Assembly (NCBI RefSeq): GCF_001866005.1
Contig: NZ_MLQR01000001.1
Location: forward strand, 222,032-286,031
Length of the DNA: 64,000 nucleotides
Origin: Anaerobacillus alkalilacustris
GTDB lineage: Bacteria; Bacillota; Bacilli; Bacillales; Anaerobacillaceae
Direction: 5' to 3'
Shown here piece after piece: positions 9,401 through 18,265 of this stretch. A model generated the notes under the pieces. The model searched no databases. It had not been told where the DNA came from and saw nothing but the letters and a program-made list of their open reading frames with translations. Position 1 is the stretch's first letter. Each line of letters begins with the position of its first letter. The position numbers and the translations under genes are program-made.

Positions 9401-10837
9401 AGCGAGATTAGTAAATTGGAAAAAACAACAGATACGTTAAGACCTCTAGTGGATAATCTCCGAGATAAATGGAGATCTGCTAGTGATAAATATACTATTC
9501 GTAAGGATGATTTCCTTCAACTTTTTAATGAAATAGAGATTTTTCAAGAATCGCTTCAAGAAGTAAGAGAGAAGCTTGACTTGGAGAGGAAAAAGCTACA
9601 GGAACGGTATGAGTTTTTAGTGAGCGAACAAAAGAAATATCATTCTAATGAGGAAGCGATCGGTAAAGCGTTAATTGAATTAGAGAAATATGACGCTCGT
9701 TTTGCCTTTCTTCATGAGAATGTAAAGGAAAGTTTGATAGATGAAGACACACAACAAAATTATTCATATAGACGTAAGGAAATGATCTCTCGACTTTTAA
9801 AAGGTATGACAATTGCTCAACAGGAAGTTATGTCAAGGAAGGAGCAGCTCAACAAGGAAAGAACGACATTTATTAGGTTTTGTAATGACGCAATTTATGA
9901 TATCAAGCTTCGTCAAACATGTATCTCTGGCATTGAACATAAAGGTACGTATGATAAAATGCTTGACTGGCAGACCAAAATGAGTGATCGCATTCATCGA
10001 ACAGTGAAAATTGCTGAGGAAGACATGCGGGAGCACGACAAACAGTTGCAACAATTTATCTCTCATCTTCACTTGTATTTACGGACAATTACGGATGAAT
10101 TAAGACTTATTCCAAGACAGACTCGCGTTAAAGTTGAGGATAAGAGCAAAGACATTTATGTGTTTTCTGTTCCTGATTGGGATGAACAAAAAGGGAAGGA
10201 AGAGCTTCGTCGACATATCGATTGGATGGTGCTTCAACTAGACAAAGATGAGTTTAAAGATGATGAGGGAAAAGAGGATGAGTCGCTAATTCGAAAACAG
10301 ATCGAAAAATGGCTCCATACGAAGCAACTTCTTAAAAATGTAATGAAGGAAAAAGAGATAAGTGTGAAGTGTAGGAAAGTAAGTAATGATGGTAAAGTTA
10401 GCGGTGCCCTTACTAGTTGGGAGAGGTCAAATGCATGGTCGGGAGGAGAAAAGTGGAGTAAAAACATGACGCTGTTCCTCGGAATTCTGAACTATCTAGC
10501 CGAAAAAAGAGTGCCACTACAAGGAAACCAAAAAAGGCATAGAACGGTCATTGTTGATAATCCATTCGGAAAAGCATCGAGTGATCATGTATTAGACCCA
10601 GTATTCTTTATTGCTGAACAGTTAGGGTTTCAAATGATAGCCTTAACTGCTCACGCTGAAGGGAAGTTCATTCGGAAATACTTCCCTGTCATTTATAGCT
10701 GTCGCTTAAGAGAATCAGCAAACGGAGACACACTAATCATGACAAAAAATAAAGAAATTAGAACAGCATTCTTCAAAGATCATGATCCTGAAGCTATGGT
10801 TAGGCTTGGTGAAGACGAACAAATTTCGTTGTTTTAA
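6410..10837 (+). CDS. jetC: Wadjet SMC-like ATPase JetC
   Basis: A 1475-residue MukB/SMC-type protein. The N-terminal head has the Walker A variant 'LENGGGKT' (residues 37-44). Long coiled-coil arms fill about 230-650 and 720-1240, with a probable hinge around 590-720 ('AKYPYWAITIIVTETEVMKL'). The C-terminal head has the signature 'SGGEKWSKNM' (from S1344) and Walker B 'TVIVDNPFG' (D1383). JetC is the motor that extrudes plasmid loops so that JetD can cut them. ATG 6410 is preceded by AAAGGAGGAAG. No frameshift is visible along 4.4 kb, so the operon looks functional. A good terminator follows. Confidence 0.9.
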   Translation: MPSISKIRFTNVVYEGGGKRYNDDLFLFDSHNGAILLENGGGKTVFIQTAIQAILPNVELAERKMKDTLSLESSSAHIAIEWIINERPRRYGLTAVTLFMAKEGLKSYRYTYEYEEGDKHRIEDLPFVRSMANGKVRPANRDEMNEYYTTMKANYPLKAQTFETVKSYHQHIEERFKIIASEWKKITVINSSEGGVESFFDGCKTTSQLVDQLLIPTVEEAIAGKGSTDFVQTFEKQREHFKAHKRLRRVIEENKQVEKQIASYVSSFEQLYQAEKRFVEQKMKGKALYNYTKHEQEETKNALSKIEISLNGWQGEQKEWDRKDQSYTISILEQKRDKAYERYSEEKDAFDQLVAEQTDKQTRLAQLKVAKVKKDIKTNEELQKHFSNQLDLLEKDEETLELEDRLKDNTAFLKGYFVEEETRIRQNIDQIVRQQERKKEELAQSNKVLVQNQEFLKELELNEREIESNKNHYEKDLQDIANHILSNPLKERVEDEFLKWEKDLQDLDEAIISYGNHIKKLEQTKKELQEVIPNVKMEYEKSHDEATKYKQQLTLIDEVQLETLRDIQVLKPRWEHFDSIYAKEDTILKQIEEKVEKLVIEKEDLFYKERQATRFADEYENNLIFTADPKLERWKDRWRNQFNYLELGTSFVQQAVISLETSVEELYAKYPYWAITIIVTETEVMKLREKLYSVEMELSHPVYICTEVEARTFIHDKGKEMNQKVFPKVWKDNLSLNNFDEWKTQVQSLANEAKQNRKNKESELHGWGSALNKIREFLKKYPYEHYFHLKEQLKIASDEEAKQKRTLHELANRLDKIDKETRDYSGRLSESKDIFNGLMNKIVEGRKYFSKKKELHFSTKELRGIRGKLAEANQKFEKSKKLVSNLEKELVEIEGQLREAREPLYDLKGDSYYKEVIDEHPNFSLKSFDVLINERKSLKNKLEDKQQGREVIEEKLATVKTKLIELTNELKQLDQQFDNVEAVDFPPHGNEEAFRLISEISKLEKTTDTLRPLVDNLRDKWRSASDKYTIRKDDFLQLFNEIEIFQESLQEVREKLDLERKKLQERYEFLVSEQKKYHSNEEAIGKALIELEKYDARFAFLHENVKESLIDEDTQQNYSYRRKEMISRLLKGMTIAQQEVMSRKEQLNKERTTFIRFCNDAIYDIKLRQTCISGIEHKGTYDKMLDWQTKMSDRIHRTVKIAEEDMREHDKQLQQFISHLHLYLRTITDELRLIPRQTRVKVEDKSKDIYVFSVPDWDEQKGKEELRRHIDWMVLQLDKDEFKDDEGKEDESLIRKQIEKWLHTKQLLKNVMKEKEISVKCRKVSNDGKVSGALTSWERSNAWSGGEKWSKNMTLFLGILNYLAEKRVPLQGNQKRHRTVIVDNPFGKASSDHVLDPVFFIAEQLGFQMIALTAHAEGKFIRKYFPVIYSCRLRESANGDTLIMTKNKEIRTAFFKDHDPEAMVRLGEDEQISLF

Positions 10838-10847
10838 TAGAAACTCT

Positions 10848-10879
10848 AACAGTCATTCATTGAATGGCTGTTATTTTTT
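10848..10879 (+). terminator. Terminator of the Wadjet operon
   Basis: AACAGTCATTCA pairs with TGAATGGCTGTT and is followed by ATTTTTTG, 10 bases after the jetC stop. Confidence 0.85.
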
Positions 10880-10881
10880 GT

Positions 10882-11160
10882 AGTATCAGAATTTATAAAT
10901 TTCTAACTTGAAAACTGTCTAGCGCAAGCAGCCTACGAGCTCGGTCACTTCAGTCAAGCTACTGACTTCAATAACTACTTGAATAACGTCTCTGAATAGC
11001 TTCATGCAGCTTTGCTTCATGCAGCTTTGCTTCGAGGAAGCTTGCTACGAAGCTATGCTAGAAGACGCAGAAGCACATAGTTGCGGTCAAAGAGCAGAAC
11101 GCTACTTGCCGACCTTCCAGTGTTTGTCGCCGATAGGCGGGCGCCATGCGCTTTTCTTAA
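10882..11160 (+). repeat. Dispersed repeat A, copy 1
   Basis: The block opens with 'GTATCAGAATTTATAAATTT' and 'GAAAACTGTCTAGCGC', continues with 'TACTGACTTCAATAACTACT' and ends near GCGCCATGCGCTTTTC. The same words recur at 21873-22275, in reverse at 57121-57240, and in part in the 16S-5S spacer at 63309-63425. This copy has a 15-base tandem doubling (CTTCATGCAGCTTTG twice, about 11000-11030). It codes for nothing I can see, is GC-richer than its surroundings and has many short inverted words (GCGC, AGCTT). Confidence 0.75.
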
Positions 11161-11180
11161 GATAAGAGTTCAATTACTGC

Positions 11181-11747
11181 TTATCGAAAAGAGGAAAGTC
11201 CTTTGTTTGCAAAGTTGTTAATGATTTTGGCCATTTCTCTTGGAGATTTATCCATTCCATTATCTAACCATGATTTAATAACATGAATACTTCCACTAAC
11301 GACAAACATACTGACATATTCTGATATTTTCTCATCAAGATTGTTAATTGCGACCCAGTTTTTCATCGTAAATTGATGAGTGATGTTCATGATTCTCGTT
11401 TGAAAGGAGGGATCCCCGTGTTCGCTCATGAGTGTTTGACACAAATCACTGTTTAAGGCAATATAGTCTAGTATTTTTTCTGTCATCTGTAACGCTTCTT
11501 CCTCTTTGGTAAAATTGTAGGAGCTAAGTGTAGTGTACATATCATCGATTATTTCTTCTTCTATTTTATAAAGAAGGTCATAGTGATCTGAATAATGAGT
11601 GTAAAAGGTTGAGCGATTAATATCAGCTGTTTCACATAGTTCTTTTACAGTAATATTGGAAATTTGCTTTTCTATCATTAGTTTCATTAAGCTATCTTTT
11701 AAAACCATTCGGGTATATTTTTTGCGTCTATCCATTTTAGAAGTCAC
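11181..11747 (-). CDS. TetR/AcrR-family transcriptional regulator
   Basis: A 188-residue regulator. The N-terminal HTH is clear: 'MDRRKKYTRMVLKDSLMKLM' followed by 'ISNITVKELCETADINRSTFYTHYSDHYDLLYKIEEEI', the usual TetR helix-turn-helix ending in 'FYxHY'. The C-terminal domain resembles that of the Bacillus YxxK/YdgC type with 'KSWLDNGM'. GTG 11747 is the likely start because TAGGAGGA stands 6 bases before it. The gene is divergent from the MMPL exporter operon, and two CCAACA/TGTTGG palindromes lie between them, so it probably represses both its own gene and the exporter. The inducer is unknown. Confidence 0.85.
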   Translation of the reverse strand: MTSKMDRRKKYTRMVLKDSLMKLMIEKQISNITVKELCETADINRSTFYTHYSDHYDLLYKIEEEIIDDMYTTLSSYNFTKEEEALQMTEKILDYIALNSDLCQTLMSEHGDPSFQTRIMNITHQFTMKNWVAINNLDEKISEYVSMFVVSGSIHVIKSWLDNGMDKSPREMAKIINNFANKGLSSFR

Positions 11748-11773
11748 GTTAAATCCTCCTATATTTCTGTTAT

Positions 11774-11856
11774 CCAACAAACTTTCGCTTTGTGTTGGGG
11801 ATTGGACGAATTAGAATGAACTGTTTGTTGTATATCCAACACCGTGTCTATATAAT
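11774..11856 (+). promoter_or_regulatory. Divergent promoter with two TetR-type operators
   Basis: One palindrome at 11774-11798 has CCAACA and TGTTGG arms; a second at 11826-11841 reads TGTTG-TATATC-CAACA. The second overlaps the -35 region (TTGTAT, 11828-11833) of a promoter whose -10 box TATAAT is at 11851-11856, 17 bases apart. That is the right place for repression of the MMPL operon. That the palindromes bind this regulator is inference. Confidence 0.6.
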
Positions 11857-11893
11857 GATAAGATGAAAAACATGAAAGGGCAAGAGAGGATGA

Positions 11894-13954
11894 ATGATTA
11901 TTGGAATAGCAGCACGACTTATCAAACATAAAAAACTCGTTGTATTTACTTTTGTGCTCATCGCAATCATCTCTGCTGTGGCGCAATTTTTTGTTTCTGT
12001 TAATTATAATATGGTGGATTACTTGCCAGATGATGTCCAATCGACTCGAGCGATAAAAATAATGGAAGAGGAATTTACAGCCTCTGTACCAAATACAAGA
12101 GTGATGATTAACGATGTAAACATACAAGAAGCACTTGTTTATAAAGAGAAGCTCGCGAGAATTGACGGGGTTTCTGATGTAATATGGCTAGATAATGTCA
12201 TTGACTTGAAAACGCCGTTAGAAATGGCAGACCAAGAGACGGTGGAAAGCTATTATAAGGTCGGCAAAGCTCTTTTTTCATTTAGTGTAAGAGATGGCGA
12301 TGAAGTTGCGATTACCGATCAGATTTATGAATTAATCGGCGAAGAAAATGCCATGGCTGGTGATGCTTTAGATACAGCTATTTCACAAAAAATGGCGGGT
12401 TCAGAATCACTCTATGCCGCATTTTTGTTAGTCCCAATTATTATATTGATCCTTGTTTTATCAACTACGTCTTGGGTAGAGCCTGTATTTTTCCTCGTTG
12501 CCATTGGAGTTTCAGTAATTATTAACTTAGGTACAAACATTTTTATAGGGGAAGTTTCTTTTGTTACACAATCTGTTGCCCCAATTTTACAACTGGCTGT
12601 CTCGCTGGATTATGCGATATTTCTACTTCATAGTTTTTCAGATGCTAGGAAGCAAACGGATAATCCCGAAGAAGCAATGGAGCTTGCGATGAAGAAATCT
12701 TTTCCGGCAATTACGGCAAGTGCAGCAACAACGTTTTTTGGATTTATGGCATTGACGCTAATGAAGTTCGAGATTGGATCAGATCTTGGATTAAATTTAG
12801 TCAAAGGGATATTCTTTAGTTATGTTAGTGTTATGATCTTTTTGCCGGCGTTCACCTTATTTTTTTACAAATGGGTGGATAAGACTCAGCATAAAAATTT
12901 TGTTCCAAGTTTCAAAGGAATTGGGGCTCGCCTTTTAAAAATTAAAATTCCGAGCTTAATCATTGTTTTTGTTATTTTTATTCCGAGCTTTCTGGCGCAA
13001 AGTAATACGAACTTTATGTATGGTCTCGGCGATCAACCAGAGGACACGCGTGCCGGTAGTGATTTTCACATGATTGAAGAGGCATTTGGGGAGCTAACCC
13101 CAATCGTTTTATTAGTTCCTAAGGGTAATTTAGTAAAAGAGACTGAACTAGTACAAGAGTTACTGAAGATGAACCATGTTACAAGTGTCATTTCATATGT
13201 GAGTGCAGTCGGTACCGTTATCCCACCTGAATTTCTAGATGAATCAATAACGAATGAATTCTTTTCAGAAAACTATAGTCGGATTATTATTCATACGAAT
13301 ACTGGTAAGGAAGGAGACGTCCCTTTTTCTGTGGTAGAAGCGATACAGGAAAAAGTGAATGTTTATTATGGTGATCAGGCACTTAGCCTTGGTGAGAGTG
13401 TCACTTTATACGATATGAAAAATACGGTTAACAGGGACAATATCGTTGTAAATGTCGTGACAGTCATAACGATCGCCATCGTTTTACTTGTTACCTTTAA
13501 ATCTATCTCCATTCCTTTAATCTTACTCATTACGATACAGTCTGCCGTTTGGATTAATCTATCTATCCCATATTTTACGAATACTTCGTTAGTTTTTGTA
13601 GGGTATTTAATTATTAGTACTGTACAGCTTGCGGCAACGGTAGATTATGCGATTTTACTCACAGAGGCGTATAAAGAGAATCGTAAAGAAATGCCGGCAC
13701 TAAAGGCGATTAAGAAAACATTGGATGAAAAAACGTTTTCTATTTCTATTTCTGCTTCTATATTATCAAGTGTAGGGTTTATTTTAGGGGCTACTTCCTC
13801 CAATCCGATCGTATCCTCGATTGGATTACTGCTTGGAAGAGGAGCTTTGCTTGCTTTTATTTTGGTTCTCTGTTTCTTACCAGCGATGCTATTGGTTTTG
13901 GATAAATTTATTAATAAAACTACCTATAAAGCAAACTTTTATGAGGAGAAATGA
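11894..13954 (+). CDS. MMPL/RND-type membrane exporter
   Basis: A 686-residue protein with two similar halves, each with one helix, a large extracytoplasmic domain and five more helices (about 12 in all). The MMPL hallmark G-x-x-x-D-Y-type motif occurs in both halves: 'LAVSLDYAIFLLHSF' (near residue 234) and 'LAATVDYAILLTEAY' (near residue 580); the aspartates are the likely proton relay. Relatives in Bacillus are YdfJ and YdgH, proton-driven exporters of lipophilic compounds or surfactant-like antimicrobials. The downstream gene overlaps it by 4 bases (ATGA), so the two products likely act together. Control by the adjacent TetR regulator is likely. Confidence 0.88.
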   Translation: MIIGIAARLIKHKKLVVFTFVLIAIISAVAQFFVSVNYNMVDYLPDDVQSTRAIKIMEEEFTASVPNTRVMINDVNIQEALVYKEKLARIDGVSDVIWLDNVIDLKTPLEMADQETVESYYKVGKALFSFSVRDGDEVAITDQIYELIGEENAMAGDALDTAISQKMAGSESLYAAFLLVPIIILILVLSTTSWVEPVFFLVAIGVSVIINLGTNIFIGEVSFVTQSVAPILQLAVSLDYAIFLLHSFSDARKQTDNPEEAMELAMKKSFPAITASAATTFFGFMALTLMKFEIGSDLGLNLVKGIFFSYVSVMIFLPAFTLFFYKWVDKTQHKNFVPSFKGIGARLLKIKIPSLIIVFVIFIPSFLAQSNTNFMYGLGDQPEDTRAGSDFHMIEEAFGELTPIVLLVPKGNLVKETELVQELLKMNHVTSVISYVSAVGTVIPPEFLDESITNEFFSENYSRIIIHTNTGKEGDVPFSVVEAIQEKVNVYYGDQALSLGESVTLYDMKNTVNRDNIVVNVVTVITIAIVLLVTFKSISIPLILLITIQSAVWINLSIPYFTNTSLVFVGYLIISTVQLAATVDYAILLTEAYKENRKEMPALKAIKKTLDEKTFSISISASILSSVGFILGATSSNPIVSSIGLLLGRGALLAFILVLCFLPAMLLVLDKFINKTTYKANFYEEK

Positions 13955-15786
13955 TGATGAGAAAAAAACGAATACTGCTAGTTGTTCTAGCTATAAGCCT
14001 AATTTTGCCGTCATTTCTTGTTGTTGCTGAAAATAATAGAAAAACGGGAGATATAACAGCCAAAGCAATTGAAATAGACGGAGAGTTGGCGTCGAAGGAT
14101 GAAGTCGTATATGCTAATTTACATGCAAACGGCGAACTACATGAGATCTATGTCGTAAACACTTTAGATGTTGCGAAACAAGGAACAATTATTGATTATG
14201 GGACCTATGATAGCATTAAAAATTTAACTGATTTATCAGAGATTGAACGTGATAATGATACGATTCGTATCAATGCCACTAAAGGAAAGTTTTATTATCA
14301 AGGAAACATAAAAGATAGAGAATTGCCATGGGATATTTCAATCTCTTATGAATTAAATGGGAAGAAAATCGCACCGAGTGAACTTTTGGGTAAGGATGGT
14401 TATATAAAAATAACGATTAATACGTCAGCTAATGAAAATGTTGATCCCGTTTTTTTTGAGCATTATCTGTTACAAATTTCGCTAACACTTGATCCTGATA
14501 TGTATCATGACATTGAGATTTCAGACGGAATGGTTGCAAATGCAGGAAAAAACAAGCAGGTCACTTTTGCGGTTATGCCGGATCACGAAGAAGAATTGTA
14601 TCTTAAAGCTGATGTTCTGGATTTCGAGTTAGAAGGGATTGAAATTGCTGCGATTCCTTCGTCATTTGCTATTGATTCGCCTGATATTGATGAAATGACG
14701 AAAGAAATGAAGTCTTTAACGGATGCGATTAAAGAAATAAACAAAGGTGTTGCGGAATTAAGAAGTGGTGTTTCTAATCTTAACAAAGGTGTTAGTAGCC
14801 TTCGAAACGGTTCATTAGATTTTAAAAATGGGATGAGTGAAATGGATCAATCATCTGGTGAACTTGTTCATGCTTCAACTTCCATTAACAAAGCTCTTGC
14901 GACGATTAGTAGGTCCCTTGATGATATTCCAGGTGGAATTGATATAAGTGATCTGGAAAATATACCAGAAGGGTTAACGCAATTAGCGAATGGAATTCTC
15001 GAAACAGCAGACGGACTTGCTAAGCTATCGGAGAATTACACGTTAGCCTATGACAAATTAGGTAATGCAATAGCAGCCATTCCGAGCTATGAGATTAATG
15101 AAGAGGATAGGAATAGCTTATATATGAGTGGGGCCGATCCTGCAATCATTGATAAATTGATCGAGACGTATACTGCCGCACAGATTGTCAGAGAGACTTA
15201 TTCTGTGACAAATGAAGCTTTTACCGGAGTAGATGAAATCTTAGAAACAATGAGTGGATCTATGGAAGGGATGGGAAACTCACTAGCATTTGTCAGTCAT
15301 GAACTTTCCTCTGCATTAGAAGGTATGGATGATCTCGAATCTATAACACAACTATTAGAAGGATTAGCGGTATTTTCTGCAAATTATCAAGAGTTTCACG
15401 CAGGGCTTGTTAGTTATACAAAAGGTGTTGGTCAATTATCCAATTCATATCATAACTTACATGTTGGTATTGTTGAACTATCAACAGGAACAGCAACGTT
15501 AGAGGATGGTGTAGGTGAACTTTATGATGGCACAAATCAACTATATGAAGCAACAAGCGAACTACCTACACAAATGCAAGAAGAAATCGATCGAATGCTT
15601 GCAGAATATGATAAATCTGATTTCGATGCCGTATCCTTTGTGTCTCCTCAAAATGAGCAGATCAACCTTGTCCAGTTTGTGATGAAAACAGAAAGTATGA
15701 AAAAAGAAGAACAAGAAACAAACGAAATCCAAGTGGAAGAAGAAAAAGGATTTTGGATTCGCCTGATAGATTTGTTTAGAGGGTGA
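13951..15786 (+). CDS. YhgE/Pip-like exported protein, partner of the MMPL exporter
   Basis: A 611-residue protein with an N-terminal signal or anchor ('LLVVLAISLILPSFLVVA'). About residues 250-310 and 480-530 hold the repeat 'G-V-x-x-L-x-x-G-x-x-x-L' typical of the X-X11 repeats in YhgE/Pip proteins ('GVAELRSGVSNLNKGVSSL', 'LEDGVGELYDGTNQLYEA'), which form long helices outside the membrane. The end has a charged segment and a short amphipathic helix 'FWIRLIDLFRG' but no set of membrane helices, unlike full YhgE. Such proteins are often coupled to MMPL transporters; some MMPL proteins even carry these repeats fused. Likely role: extracytoplasmic extension of the exporter. Confidence 0.75.
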   Translation: MMMRKKRILLVVLAISLILPSFLVVAENNRKTGDITAKAIEIDGELASKDEVVYANLHANGELHEIYVVNTLDVAKQGTIIDYGTYDSIKNLTDLSEIERDNDTIRINATKGKFYYQGNIKDRELPWDISISYELNGKKIAPSELLGKDGYIKITINTSANENVDPVFFEHYLLQISLTLDPDMYHDIEISDGMVANAGKNKQVTFAVMPDHEEELYLKADVLDFELEGIEIAAIPSSFAIDSPDIDEMTKEMKSLTDAIKEINKGVAELRSGVSNLNKGVSSLRNGSLDFKNGMSEMDQSSGELVHASTSINKALATISRSLDDIPGGIDISDLENIPEGLTQLANGILETADGLAKLSENYTLAYDKLGNAIAAIPSYEINEEDRNSLYMSGADPAIIDKLIETYTAAQIVRETYSVTNEAFTGVDEILETMSGSMEGMGNSLAFVSHELSSALEGMDDLESITQLLEGLAVFSANYQEFHAGLVSYTKGVGQLSNSYHNLHVGIVELSTGTATLEDGVGELYDGTNQLYEATSELPTQMQEEIDRMLAEYDKSDFDAVSFVSPQNEQINLVQFVMKTESMKKEEQETNEIQVEEEKGFWIRLIDLFRG

Positions 15787-16035
15787 TTGAGAATTGATTT
15801 TTTGTTTACACTCATAGAATGAAGGGAGCTTCAGATTTAATTGAGGTTCCCATATTTTATTGTGGGAAGGATGCGTTTTCATAAATCACCAGTAATCTAT
15901 AGGGTACTCTGACAATTAACTATTTTCAAATTATAATCGTATGGTAATTGTACAGTACTCAAATATAATGTAAAAATGTAACTTTTCCAAGTGGTCAACC
16001 GTTATAATAGTAAGGAAGTATATTGAGGAGGAGAA

Positions 16036-16959
16036 ATGATGAAGCATCTAAAACTTTTTGTTGTTGCGCTGTTGTTGATAAGTGTATTCATAAATGCACG
16101 ATTATTAATAAAAGTCAGTGATCTGGAAAATAGATTGGATTCTATATCTTATCAGCAAATGGACATTACGCGAAGTGTCGATAGTCAAACAGCTCATATG
16201 TACAATCTTTTGGATGAATTTGTTAGAGAGCAAAGCTGGATAAGCTCAATTGGAATGGAAATAGAAACTAAAAGCATTAATGATAATATAGCAACGTTAA
16301 GCTTTAACTGGCAATTAAAAGAGCTGATCGATGATGCTGAAATTGTATTTCATTACAAATATGGTGACGAACAAGACTATCACTCAATACCGGTAGAGGA
16401 AATCGGACTTGGTTTATTTGAAGCAAGTATTCCTGTTGAACATCAATTAGAGCCGGAGTGGTATACGAGGTTAACAATGGGAAATGGGTCAAGTGCTGTA
16501 GAAGAAGTAGTAGTAGAAGCCATTGACGAATACGGTATGAGAAAAAATAATCCAAATAAGCTTTTATATTATGTGACTGTTTCTTATGATGATGTAGTTA
16601 AAAGTGGTGAAATTCATACATCCGATCTTGGCTATTTAGGATCACAATATTATGGTACCATTGAAACTTTTGTTGACATTCATCAAGATGGATACCATAT
16701 TTCTGTTTCCGCCCCTCCGTTATATATTAATAGAACTAATAATCTGCAAGAAGCTTATATACAAAAGTTCAAGGATGGCATTTTTATACGTGAAGAGAGA
16801 TTAACGCCAACTGAATTGATGGATGAGGACAATAGACAAGAACATGGAATTCACATGTATCAAAATTTTACAGATGAAAAATTTGATTATACTAGCTTGC
16901 GATTTATAGTCGTTTATAGTGGTGGAAAAACGTTCGAAAAAGAAGTGTATTTTCAATAA
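16036..16959 (+). CDS. Membrane-anchored extracytoplasmic protein, unknown
   Basis: A 307-residue protein. Residues 4-24 are a single N-terminal membrane segment ('LFVVALLLISVFINARLLI'), followed by a short coiled stretch and then mostly beta-type sequence with two Ig-like repeats ('ATLSFNWQLKELIDDAEIVF', 'LRFIVVYSGGKTFEKEVYF'). I recognise no enzyme motif. The start follows GAGGAGGAG. It has its own leader of 250 bases with TATAAT at 16003-16008, so it is not part of the MMPL operon. Likely a surface or cell-envelope protein. Confidence 0.65.
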   Translation: MMKHLKLFVVALLLISVFINARLLIKVSDLENRLDSISYQQMDITRSVDSQTAHMYNLLDEFVREQSWISSIGMEIETKSINDNIATLSFNWQLKELIDDAEIVFHYKYGDEQDYHSIPVEEIGLGLFEASIPVEHQLEPEWYTRLTMGNGSSAVEEVVVEAIDEYGMRKNNPNKLLYYVTVSYDDVVKSGEIHTSDLGYLGSQYYGTIETFVDIHQDGYHISVSAPPLYINRTNNLQEAYIQKFKDGIFIREERLTPTELMDEDNRQEHGIHMYQNFTDEKFDYTSLRFIVVYSGGKTFEKEVYFQ

Positions 16960-17222
16960 TTTATAATCGCATCACACCGAATTTTGAATGAAGGGTTAGT
17001 AGGCCAAATTGTTTCTGATGATTTGGTCTTTTGTTTTAACTTGATATTGTGAAGTTGTGATTTTAAACGAAAGAACGGTATAGAGAATAGCTGCAGAAAA
17101 TTCTTGTTTTTATAGAATTGAACTTATTAGGGAGACAAACGTGGCTAGATGAATATAATCACGATATCATTCCTACGAATTCCTATAATTGGTTAGGTAA
17201 AACTATTGGTAGGAGGGATGGT

Positions 17223-18263
17223 ATGGCAATCAAGGTTTTAGTATTACTGACATTTCTGTGCTGTAATTTTTTATCGATGGCAAGTGCACAAGAACCATTA
17301 ACAGCTGCATTTGTCCGTGACCATCAGTTATGGATAAAAAAAGGTGACCAAGAAACACAACTTACAAAAGGACAGTATGTGTATTCTCCGAAATGGTCAT
17401 TCGACGGACGGTTTATAGCCTATATTGATGGGGAGGTGAGAGGTGAAAAATCTAACCTCTTCGTTTATTATTTAGTGAAACAAGAAAGTTATCAGCCATA
17501 CGAAATGATAGAAACATCGAATTTTAAATGGTCGCCGATAAAAAATGAACTTGCCTACCTTTCAGGCACTGTATTAAATGTTACAAAAATAAAGGATGGG
17601 CGACCAAAAGGGTTTGAAAATGTCTCATTAGGTGTTAGTGATTTTGAATGGTTTCCAAGCGGACAAGACTTTATCGTTTCTTCTCAAGCAAATTTACTTC
17701 CAACCGGTTGGGGACAAGTCCAACTCTTTAGAGTACCGGTTGATGCAAATCTGGATGCTGAGAAAATAAAGTCCTTCTATACTATCCAGACGAGCACCTC
17801 TGATTTGTTTGCCATAACAGCAGAACATTTTAAATGGAGTTATGATGGTAAGTGGGTTAGTTTTCTAGCTACTCCGACAGCATCCTGGTCAAATGATAGT
17901 AATACTTTATGTGTTTTATCGTCAAAAGGAGAACACTTTCAAGCCGTTGTAAAGATGTTATGGTATGAAGATTGGATAAAATGGTCTCCTTCAGCAAATC
18001 AATTAGCATACATCTCAGGCGAAGGAAGATTTTTTGTGGAAAATAAGAAAACGACACTTGCAGAGATTCCGGTAGCTAAAAAACAAAAACAATACACACC
18101 TTCAGGTTATGTAGATCTAGATTGGATTTCTTCAGATGAAATGATTGTAGCTCGTGCCAAAGAAAATAAAGAGTGGAAGGAAGGTCCTATGCCGACTATG
18201 TATACGACTCTTTATGTTATAAACCTAAAGTCAGGAGAGCAAAAGCAAATAACCTTGCCATAG
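17223..18263 (+). CDS. Secreted TolB-like beta-propeller protein
   Basis: A 346-residue protein that starts at ATG 17223 behind AGGAGGG and has a clear signal peptide ('VLVLLTFLCCNFLSMASAQ'). After it come repeated propeller blades with 'W-S-x-D-G-x-x-I-A-Y' words: 'SPKWSFDGRFIAYIDGE', 'FKWSPIKNELAYLSG', 'FKWSYDGKWVSFLA', 'IKWSPSANQLAYISG'. TolB/DPP-IV-like propellers bind proteins or ligands; no peptidase domain follows. The next 170 bases encode the end of a similar protein in another frame, so this locus once had more copies. Confidence 0.75.
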   Translation: MAIKVLVLLTFLCCNFLSMASAQEPLTAAFVRDHQLWIKKGDQETQLTKGQYVYSPKWSFDGRFIAYIDGEVRGEKSNLFVYYLVKQESYQPYEMIETSNFKWSPIKNELAYLSGTVLNVTKIKDGRPKGFENVSLGVSDFEWFPSGQDFIVSSQANLLPTGWGQVQLFRVPVDANLDAEKIKSFYTIQTSTSDLFAITAEHFKWSYDGKWVSFLATPTASWSNDSNTLCVLSSKGEHFQAVVKMLWYEDWIKWSPSANQLAYISGEGRFFVENKKTTLAEIPVAKKQKQYTPSGYVDLDWISSDEMIVARAKENKEWKEGPMPTMYTTLYVINLKSGEQKQITLP

Positions 18264-18265
18264 AA

